From assembly GCA_964483245.1 (NCBI GenBank), contig CAZABP010000064.1, positions 1 to 24,031 of the forward strand: a stretch of DNA of 24,031 nucleotides, written 5' to 3'. Numbering within the stretch: the first letter of the stretch is position 1; each line of letters begins with the position of its first letter. Source of the stretch: CAZABP01 sp964483245. Its GTDB lineage: Bacteria > Planctomycetota > UBA1135 > UBA2386. The position numbers were made by a program, and so were the translations under genes. Below are positions 1 to 6,079 of this stretch, one piece after another. The notes beneath the pieces were generated by a model. It was given only the letters and a program-made list of their open reading frames with translations, was not told the DNA's origin and ran no database searches.

Positions 1-252
1 CGGCACTTCGTACGGATGCGCGGCGAGCAGGACCTCGCGCAGCCCGGCGAGCAACGGCGTCGGACACTTGATCAGCAGCAGCATCTCCTCGCTCTCCTCG
101 CGCCGGCCCTGCCACCAATAGCGCGAGCGGATCGGGCCGATCAGGTTGACGCAGGCTGCGACCTGCTGCTCGAGCAACCGGTCCGCCAACGCAGGGGCCG
201 CCTCGAGCGGCGCCGTGCACAGGACGAGGCTGACCTGCGTCGGGGAGCGCAT
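1..252 (-). CDS. cutA: CutA-like divalent-cation tolerance protein, 3' part cut by the window edge
   Basis: The minus strand reads open from an ATG at 252 to the window edge (84 codons). It begins MRSPTQVSLVLCTAP and continues with the CutA signatures: LEQQVAACVNLI (residues about 28-39), RYWWQGRREESEEMLLLIK (about 45-63) and, at the edge, HPYEVP. CutA is a small trimeric ferredoxin-like protein of about 105-110 residues, so only the last 20 or so codons are missing. It has been linked to copper tolerance in E. coli, but its molecular role is unclear. The gene follows the phosphoesterase gene by 105 bp on the same strand, with a GC-rich hairpin in between, so it may be a separate transcription unit. 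Family assignment is secure from the motifs; function beyond the family is not inferable. Confidence 0.9.
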   Translation of the reverse strand, partial: MRSPTQVSLVLCTAPLEAAPALADRLLEQQVAACVNLIGPIRSRYWWQGRREESEEMLLLIKCPTPLLAGLREVLLAAHPYEVP

Positions 253-325
253 CGGCGCAGTTCTCTCACCGCTGCGACGCGGCGTCCACTGCTACGTGAA
301 TCCAATCGGTCCGGCGCTGCGGTGA

Positions 326-351
326 GCGCGCCCGCCAGCAGCGGGGCGCGC
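326..351 (-). terminator. GC-rich hairpin after the phosphoesterase gene (candidate terminator)
   Basis: A perfect 8-bp inverted repeat (GCGCGCCC at 326-333, GGGCGCGC at 344-351) with a 10-nt loop lies 6 bases beyond the phosphoesterase stop codon in the direction of transcription. No T-tract follows, so it is only a candidate terminator or mRNA-stabilising hairpin. Confidence 0.35.
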
Positions 352-357
352 GCGCCG

Positions 358-1110
358 TCACTTCCCCCGCGCCAACCGGTCGGCGATCGCCTGGTGCAAT
401 CCGGCCGCGAGGATCCGTGCCTGCGTGCGCCGGAAATCGTACGGCACGCGGTGGATCTCGACGCGGTTGCCGTCGACGACGGCGAAGCTCGCGCGCGGGT
501 CCCCGTCGCGCGGCTGCCCCACGCTGCCGACGTTGACGACCGCCGGCCCACCGTCGAGCTCGAACACGTGGTGCTCGTCGGTCGCTTGCACGAACTTGAA
601 GTCCCGCTGGTGCATCCCCGGCCAGTGCGTGTGCCCGACGAAGCACGGGCGGTCGAGCGCAGCGAAGATCTCGACCATCTTCTCGCGCTCGAGGAAGCCG
701 TCGCTCTTCAGCACGTATTCCATGATCGGATCGCGCGGCGAGCCGTGCACGAACAGGAACCCGTGGTCCTCGACGCGCGGCGGGAGCTGCGCCAGGAACT
801 CGCGCAGCCGCCGGCGCCGGCCCCCGAGCCAGCCCGGCTTCAACCGCTTGCGCGTGAACAGCAACGCCTCGCGCGCGAGCGGGTTGAACTCGTCGAGCGA
901 GTGGAACACGCCCCAGTCGTGATTCCCCATCAGGGTCCACTTGCAACGCTGCTGCACGAGCTCGATGCAGGACTCCGGCTCGGCGCCGTAACCGACCACG
1001 TCGCCGAGGCAATCCGTCTCGGTGATCCCGAGCGCGTCGATCCGCGCGAACACCGACTCGAGCGCGGCGAGGTTGGAGTGGATGTCGGAGATCAGGGCGA
1101 ACGCGGCCAC
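358..1110 (-). CDS. Calcineurin-like metallophosphoesterase (YfcE/MJ0936-like)
   Basis: A 250-residue protein starting at a GTG codon (1108-1110), with an ordered set of metallophosphoesterase motifs: D9-x-H11 (ISDIHSNL), G36-D37 (LGDVVGYG), G62-N63-H64-D65, H122 (FVHGSP) and G159-H-T-H162. The NVGSVGQPRDGDPRAS block (residues 193-208) is typical of the compact YfcE-type branch of these enzymes. They are cytoplasmic, bind two metal ions and hydrolyse phosphodiesters or phosphomonoesters; the substrate cannot be read from sequence. The start lies only 4 nt after the stop of the nrnA-like gene, so the two are almost certainly co-transcribed and translationally coupled. A shared role in turnover of small nucleotides or RNA ends is an inference. 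The GTG start is supported by this spacing and because the conserved SDIH motif begins at residue 8. Confidence 0.92.
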   Translation of the reverse strand: MAAFALISDIHSNLAALESVFARIDALGITETDCLGDVVGYGAEPESCIELVQQRCKWTLMGNHDWGVFHSLDEFNPLAREALLFTRKRLKPGWLGGRRRRLREFLAQLPPRVEDHGFLFVHGSPRDPIMEYVLKSDGFLEREKMVEIFAALDRPCFVGHTHWPGMHQRDFKFVQATDEHHVFELDGGPAVVNVGSVGQPRDGDPRASFAVVDGNRVEIHRVPYDFRRTQARILAAGLHQAIADRLARGK

Positions 1111-1114
1111 CCGG

Positions 1115-2110
1115 TCAGGCTCCGGGCAGCGCCCGCACGACCGCGTCGGTCACAGCCGCGACCGCAGCAGCCATCGGCATCGCCAACGTCGCCCCGGCTG
1201 CCTTCTTGTGCCCCCCACCACCGAACCGGGCCGCGATCGCCTGCACGTCGACGTCGCCGCGCGCGCGCAGCGACAGCTTGACCGCACCGTCGAAGCGCTC
1301 CTTGAACAGCCCGGCGACCTCGATGTGCGTCAGCGAGCGCAGCGGTTCGAGCACGGAGTCCGTGTCGAACCCGACGCGCCCGGCGCGATCCATCAGTCCG
1401 CGGTCCAGGACGGCGTACGCGAACCTCCCACCCGCCCTGACCTGATGTGTCTGCAGCGCGGCCGCCAGCAGCGCGACGGAATCCTCGTGGTTGCGGCGGA
1501 ACAGCAGATCGAACAGCTCGGTCGGATCCGCGCCGAGCTCCTGCAGCTCCGCGGCGATCCGGAACACCGCCGGCGTCGTGTTCGAGTACCGGAACCAACC
1601 GGTGTCGGAGACCAGCGACAGCAGGATCCCCTGCGCAGCAGCCGGCACCGGGACCCGGTCGGCCGCCTTCCACAACTCGTGCACGAGCGCGCCGGTCGCC
1701 GGCGACTCGCTGTCGACGAAGCACCAGCGCCCGTCTCCGTCCAGGCTGCCGACGTGATGGTCGATCACGGCGAGCGGCACGCGCGCCTGCGCGATCAGGT
1801 CGCCGAGCCCGCCCAGGCGCGAGAGGTGCGCGCAGTCGAGCAGGATCACGACGTCGGTCTCGGGCAGCGCACGGCCCGGCTGCCAGTTCGCGAACGGCGT
1901 CCGATCCGCGACGAAGTCGTAGAGCCGCGACAGCGGATCCGGATTCAGGATCACGGCTTCCTTGCCCAGCGCGCGCAGCAGATGCCACAGGGCGACCTGG
2001 GCACCGATGCAATCGCCATCCGGATTCTCGTGCCCGGTCAGCAGGATCCGCCGCTGCTGCCCGAGCAGTTCGAGGAACGCGGACGGGGTCATCGAGACTG
2101 CGGCGCTCAT
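1115..2110 (-). CDS. nrnA: DHH/DHHA1 phosphoesterase, NrnA-like oligoribonuclease / pAp phosphatase
   Basis: A 331-residue DHH-superfamily protein. The N-terminal DHH domain shows H27-E-N-P-D31-G-D33 (first metal motif), LLDCAHLSRLG with D92, the name-giving D117-H-H119 in VIDHHVG, and a later SLVSDTGWFRYS block. The C-terminal DHHA1 domain ends with GGGGHKKAAG at residues 297-306. This size and layout fit NrnA, the Mn-dependent enzyme that degrades 2-5 nt RNAs and, in several bacteria, dephosphorylates pAp. The ATG at 2110 is chosen; an internal Met at codon 7 (2092) is possible. A good promoter lies just upstream (-10 at 2126-2131), giving a very short leader with no clear Shine-Dalgarno, so it may be nearly leaderless. 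It precedes the metallophosphoesterase gene by 4 nt. Confidence 0.93.
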   Translation of the reverse strand: MSAAVSMTPSAFLELLGQQRRILLTGHENPDGDCIGAQVALWHLLRALGKEAVILNPDPLSRLYDFVADRTPFANWQPGRALPETDVVILLDCAHLSRLGGLGDLIAQARVPLAVIDHHVGSLDGDGRWCFVDSESPATGALVHELWKAADRVPVPAAAQGILLSLVSDTGWFRYSNTTPAVFRIAAELQELGADPTELFDLLFRRNHEDSVALLAAALQTHQVRAGGRFAYAVLDRGLMDRAGRVGFDTDSVLEPLRSLTHIEVAGLFKERFDGAVKLSLRARGDVDVQAIAARFGGGGHKKAAGATLAMPMAAAVAAVTDAVVRALPGA

Positions 2111-2125
2111 GCGGAAGCCGTCCGG

Positions 2126-2154
2126 ACTCTAGGTCGCATCGCCGGCAGGCTCAA
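2126..2154 (-). promoter_or_regulatory. Sigma70-like promoter for the nrnA-like gene
   Basis: On the minus strand TTGAGC (2154-2149) is followed after exactly 17 nt by TAGAGT (2131-2126). The expected start site lies about 8 nt before the nrnA ATG at 2110. The element closely matches the one in front of lipoprotein P1 (4858-4886), including GGCGTTGAG and ACCTAGAGTC, at identical spacing. This makes a real promoter more likely than chance. Confidence 0.6.
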
Positions 2155-2211
2155 CGCCGCGGTCCTTCCCGGAGGCCAGAACCACCGGGCCAGGGCCGCG
2201 GCCGCCCCGCC

Positions 2212-4806
2212 TCAGCCGCGGAAGAAGACGGTGACCTTGGTCACCCTGATGTCTTGGGCGACGTTCTTGTCGAACAGGATCTGGAAGCGGAACCCGGTCG
2301 CGTCGTCCAGCTCGATCGACGGCTCGGACGCGAACTGCCCGACGTACTTCCGCCACGGCTTGATCGTCGACGAGTCCGGATCGCCGGTCGGCGAGACCCG
2401 CGCACCCTGGATGTAGAAGTTGACCGGCCCGTTCTGCGCCAGCTGGCCGACTGCCGGATCGTCGCTGTAGACGACCTTGACGTTGTCGATCAACGCCTCG
2501 ACTTCGTAGCGCAGCCAGGAGGGTGGGAAGAACTGCCGCGACGCGTACCAGCGCGATTGCGCGCCGGAGAGCTTGTCGCTGTCCGACAGGACCCCGACGT
2601 TCTGGTCGGACGCCGGCGGCACGACCGTGCCGATCATGCTTCCGTTCGGCGAGCTCGTCACCAGTTCGAGTCGCGCAAGTCCGCCAGCGCCGTCGCCGCC
2701 GTTGCAGGCGGCTTTGTAGATCGTCTGCCGATCATCCACGATGCCGCCGAGTCCGCCGGCCACGGACAGCGTGCCGAACAGCGCCGGCTGTCCGCCATCC
2801 TGCTGCAGCAGGATCGAACCGCCGCTGCCGCCACCGCCGGGCGAGAGGAACGCAGGTCCCAGCGGATACTTCGGACCGCTGCCGCCCTTGCACTCGATTG
2901 CGGACGCCGCGGTCATCGCGATGTCGCGACCGCTGCGGATCGCGATCGTGCCGCCGCCGCCAGCCCCGCCGGCGGCAGGTTTCCAGATCGGGCTGTTCTG
3001 GAACGAGAAGAACGCGTCACTGCCACCACCGCCGCCACCGGAGCCACCGATCAGGAAGAACTCGAGATTGCGCGTTCCCGGGTTCGACGGCGGCAGCGGG
3101 TACTTCGTCTGATCGAGCAGGTTGAACTCCTTGCCACCCGGCGTGGGCGGCCCGAGGTCGCGCGGCGGATTCGTGTCGTTGAACGTCGCGAGTCCTTGCT
3201 TGCCTGCGGTCAGCAGGCCGCCGCCGCCGCCGCCCGACGCGAGCTGCGGCGAGGCAAAACCCTGCCATCCGGTGTAGACGAGATCGCTGTTCTTGCCCGA
3301 GGTCGGGTACTGCAGCGCGCCGGAACCCCCCGTGCCCACGGCCTGGGCTGCGAACGGGTGCGAACCAGGCAGGATGACGTCCGCCCCTGCCTGACCGTTG
3401 AACTGCGCTTGGTTGACGACGCCATCCCCGCGGTTTGCACCCTTGCCTCCGGCGGCACCACCGCACGCACCCGGACCGCCCGGTTGTCCCGAGCCCTGCG
3501 CCGTGCTCCAGACCGGTTGATCCGGCGCGTTGATCTCGATCCTGCCGGCGATCTCGACCTTGCCGCGCACGTACAGCCGCAGCGGCTTGTCGCCGATCAC
3601 GCGGATCGTGCTCCCCTCGGGCAGCTCGAACCGCGAGTACTGCACCACGCCGTCGGTGATGATCTCGTCCTTGCCCGACAGTGTCCGGATGCCGGGGATC
3701 CGGATCGAGCGCGTGTCGATCTGGAACACGCCCTGCGAAATCACGGTCAGATCGCTCAGGTTGAACTCACCGTGCCGGCCGTCGCCACCGATGCGCCCCG
3801 GCACTGCCTGTCCGTTGGCCCAGGTCCCCGACGAGTAGTTCTTGTCCATGTTCGTCTCGGACTGGAACGACTCCGTGATCGGCTGCGGCGGCGTGATCGT
3901 CTCCTGGCTGATGAACCGGAACGTCTTCACCTCGGCCGAGTTGCCGGCCAGATCCTTGACCCGCTTGGTGATCTCCACCTCGACGCAGGTCAGGCTCGGG
4001 ATCGGCACGGTCGGCTGCATCGTGACGACCGACGTGAAGCCGCCCGCAGGCAGCGCCCGCACCGACAACGTCGGCACACCGACCAACGTGACCGGTGCCG
4101 CGTTCAGATCGCAGCTCCGCTGGCCGCCCTGCTCACGCGTCTTGCGGATCCGGTACTGCACCGGCGACGTCGCCGCCGTCACGCCACTGAACGCAGAGGC
4201 ATCCAGCAGCTCGCTGAACGACACGACGATCGTGACGTTCGGCGGCACGTTGATCGCGCCATCCATCGGTGACTCGATGACCCCGGTCGGCGGCCGGCCG
4301 TCGATGTCGATCGGCGGCTTCGTGACCGTCAGCGAGCAGCTCAGCGTCGAGGCCAGTGGCGTGCCGGAGACCGAGCGGATGCTCTCACTCGCCGTCGGAC
4401 CAGGCAGGCTCAGCACATACGTCGCGTTGCGCTTGAACCCGAACGTCGACGATCCACCCTGCAGTGACAGGCTCGGCACGAACCGCACCGTGTTGCCGTC
4501 CACGAACGTCTGCCCGACCGGCCGCTCCCCGGTGGCCGTCTGCAGCACGAACGTCGCACCGTTGACCGACCCGGAATCGACCGCCTGGCTGAACACGAAC
4601 TCGATCGGCTGGTTCTGTGCGATCTCGCTGACCGCACAGCTCGTCAACGAGCAACCGAGATTGCAGCTGATGATCTGGAAACCGGCGCCGAGCGAGCCGC
4701 TCGACGAGCCGCCCGAACAGGCCCCCAGCAATGCCAGGGACGCCGCCGCGAGCAAGGACAGGGAGGCCGAAGCCGGGGTTCGCAGGGCACGCATCGGAGT
4801 CGTCAT
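2212..4806 (-). CDS. Lipoprotein P1: two Ig-like (Big_5/SbsA-like) domains, glycine-rich centre, conserved C-terminal domain
   Basis: 864 residues from the ATG at 4806. A longer in-frame start at 4845 is rejected because paralog P2 begins at the equivalent codon. A lipoprotein signal peptide ends in LLGAC (Cys30), followed by a Ser/Gly linker and Cys48-x3-Cys52-x4-Cys57. Two Ig-like segments follow: about 60-165 (NQPIEFVFSQAVDSGSV) and about 180-320 (SFSELLDASAF to VKDLAGNSAEVKTFRF); both resemble bacterial SbsA-type Ig domains. Residues about 425-708 are glycine-rich, with runs such as GGSGGGGGGSD and repeated GGGGSGGSILL-type strands. Residues 709-864 (QSRWYASRQFFPPSWLRYE to VTVFFRG) form a conserved, probably beta-rich end. 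It is presumably an exported, membrane-anchored surface protein; function is unknown. The first 1.26 kb appears identical to P2. It has its own promoter at 4858-4886. Confidence 0.85.
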   Translation of the reverse strand: MTTPMRALRTPASASLSLLAAASLALLGACSGGSSSGSLGAGFQIISCNLGCSLTSCAVSEIAQNQPIEFVFSQAVDSGSVNGATFVLQTATGERPVGQTFVDGNTVRFVPSLSLQGGSSTFGFKRNATYVLSLPGPTASESIRSVSGTPLASTLSCSLTVTKPPIDIDGRPPTGVIESPMDGAINVPPNVTIVVSFSELLDASAFSGVTAATSPVQYRIRKTREQGGQRSCDLNAAPVTLVGVPTLSVRALPAGGFTSVVTMQPTVPIPSLTCVEVEITKRVKDLAGNSAEVKTFRFISQETITPPQPITESFQSETNMDKNYSSGTWANGQAVPGRIGGDGRHGEFNLSDLTVISQGVFQIDTRSIRIPGIRTLSGKDEIITDGVVQYSRFELPEGSTIRVIGDKPLRLYVRGKVEIAGRIEINAPDQPVWSTAQGSGQPGGPGACGGAAGGKGANRGDGVVNQAQFNGQAGADVILPGSHPFAAQAVGTGGSGALQYPTSGKNSDLVYTGWQGFASPQLASGGGGGGLLTAGKQGLATFNDTNPPRDLGPPTPGGKEFNLLDQTKYPLPPSNPGTRNLEFFLIGGSGGGGGGSDAFFSFQNSPIWKPAAGGAGGGGTIAIRSGRDIAMTAASAIECKGGSGPKYPLGPAFLSPGGGGSGGSILLQQDGGQPALFGTLSVAGGLGGIVDDRQTIYKAACNGGDGAGGLARLELVTSSPNGSMIGTVVPPASDQNVGVLSDSDKLSGAQSRWYASRQFFPPSWLRYEVEALIDNVKVVYSDDPAVGQLAQNGPVNFYIQGARVSPTGDPDSSTIKPWRKYVGQFASEPSIELDDATGFRFQILFDKNVAQDIRVTKVTVFFRG
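3538..4797 (-). repeat. 1260-bp identity tract shared with 7406-8665 (P1 copy)
   Basis: With an offset of 3868 bases this segment matches 7406-8665 with no difference that I could find. It covers codons 4-423 of P1. Translations in other frames are also identical, so synonymous sites match too. The first mismatches are at 3537 (C versus G, Glu/Gln 424) and at 4798. Sequence beyond both edges differs clearly. Confidence 0.88.
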
Positions 4807-4857
4807 CAGGTCAGGTTCGGTAACGAAAGTGCATGGTTCGTGCAAAAATCCGGCCCG

Positions 4858-4886
4858 ACTCTAGGTGGCATGGGCCAATGTCTCAA
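4858..4886 (-). promoter_or_regulatory. Sigma70-like promoter for lipoprotein P1, overlapping the amidohydrolase stop codon
   Basis: On the minus strand TTGAGA (4886-4881), a 17-nt spacer, then TAGAGT (4863-4858). The TAG of the -10 element is the stop codon of the amidohydrolase gene, and the -35 lies in its last codons. P1 starts 51 nt downstream of the -10. The same core with identical spacing precedes nrnA (2126-2154). Confidence 0.6.
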
Positions 4887-6048
4887 CGCCATCGCCCGGC
4901 GTCGCGGCGTCGTCCGCCGGAAGGGCTGCCGCCTCACCTGCGGTGAATGCCTCCTCGAGGTCGCCGACCGACGCGCCGCTGGGCCAGGGCAAGCGGATCC
5001 AACTCGCGATGGCACCGGCACGCAGTCGCCCGATGCGGGGCACGTGCAGCGCGCGCGCACCATGCCGCGTCGCCATCTGCAGCAGATCACCCGGCCGCAG
5101 CTGCGGCCAGAGCTTGCGGGCGACGGCGAGCTCACGACGCATCGACAGCTGCGTGTTGCTCGCGCGCGAGTCGGTACCGAGCCCGACCGGGATTCCGAGC
5201 GCGAGCCACTCCGCGACCGGCGGCGGTGTGCGCGCGAACCAGCGGATCGTACCTGGGCAGACGACGATCGAAGCGCCGGCCGCACGGATCCGCCGTGCGT
5301 CGCCCGGTGCGAGATGCTGGCAGTGCACGAGCGTCGTCCGCCGTTGCAGCGCGCGTCCGGCCGCGACCCAACCCAGCGGGGTGCCGCGGAAGGGCGCGCG
5401 CAGCGGACGTTTGCCGAGGCGCGCCAGCATCTCGCGCAGCGGGCCGGTGCCGCGTGCGAGGAATTCGAGTTCCGCCTCCGACTCGGCCAGGTGGATCTGC
5501 ATCGGTTGGCCGGTCGCCGCCGCCGCGCGCAGCAACGGCAGCGACACCGAGTACGGCGCGTGTGGCGACCAACCGCGCAGCACGCCGCGCGGCGCACGCG
5601 CAGCCGCGGCCTCCAGCAACGTCGCGGCGCCGCGGGCATCGAGGTCGATCCCGAGCAACTCGCGGTAGCAGCGTGCCGTCCCGCGCCAGTGCGCGAGCTG
5701 CGGCCGGCTGCTGCCATCCGGGTCGATCTCGCCGACTGCGCGCGTCCCTTCGGCCGCGAGCTGCTGCAGATGGGCCTGCAGCCGGCGGGCTCGCGCGGGC
5801 CGATCCGCCCGGCGGCCATCGCGCGCGACCGCCGTCAGCCAGTCGGCGAACTCGCCGCGCGGCGCCGGAATGCGGCCGAGCTGCAGGTGGACATGCGCGT
5901 CGACCATCGCCGGGAGCAGCAGCTCCGGCGGCGCGCGGCGGGCAGATTCCGGTTCGATCGCGGCGATCCGACCATCCGGCGCGATCCGCAGGCGCACGGG
6001 ACCGCGGACGCGCCCAGGACCGAGCCAGATACCAGCCGCCCGGAACAT
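4861..6048 (-). CDS. Metal-dependent amidohydrolase (aminohydrolase; SsnA/MtaD/aminofutalosine deaminase-like)
   Basis: 395 residues with the amidohydrolase-superfamily metal site in order: D50-A-H52-V-H54 (PAMVDAHVHLQLG), H163 in SPHAPYSVS, H186 in QIHLAESEAELEFL, H242/H245 in LVHCQHL, and D293 in GLGTDSRASN. The N-terminal 45 residues form the small beta-sandwich typical of cyclic-imidate and purine deaminases. The HAPYSVS plus HLAES pattern is that of the adenosine/guanine deaminase-like branch, which includes aminodeoxyfutalosine deaminase (MqnX) of menaquinone synthesis. Substrate cannot be fixed from sequence alone. The gene starts 31 nt after lipoprotein P2 and ends 54 nt before P1, so it interrupts the lipoprotein array. 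Its last codons contain the promoter of P1. It is likely co-transcribed from P2. Nothing in its sequence suggests a link with lipoprotein function. Confidence 0.85.
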   Translation of the reverse strand: MFRAAGIWLGPGRVRGPVRLRIAPDGRIAAIEPESARRAPPELLLPAMVDAHVHLQLGRIPAPRGEFADWLTAVARDGRRADRPARARRLQAHLQQLAAEGTRAVGEIDPDGSSRPQLAHWRGTARCYRELLGIDLDARGAATLLEAAAARAPRGVLRGWSPHAPYSVSLPLLRAAAATGQPMQIHLAESEAELEFLARGTGPLREMLARLGKRPLRAPFRGTPLGWVAAGRALQRRTTLVHCQHLAPGDARRIRAAGASIVVCPGTIRWFARTPPPVAEWLALGIPVGLGTDSRASNTQLSMRRELAVARKLWPQLRPGDLLQMATRHGARALHVPRIGRLRAGAIASWIRLPWPSGASVGDLEEAFTAGEAAALPADDAATPGDGVETLAHAT

Positions 6049-6079
6049 TGCGCCGCGGTCGTTTCCTCGACGCGCGATC

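Noticed and set aside
1447..4272. Very long plus-strand open frame (about 940 codons) antisense to P1
   Set aside because: Arg/Pro/Ala-rich composition without motifs, typical of an antisense frame in GC-rich DNA. The minus strand has a signal peptide, Ig-like domains and a paralog with purifying selection at its 3' end.
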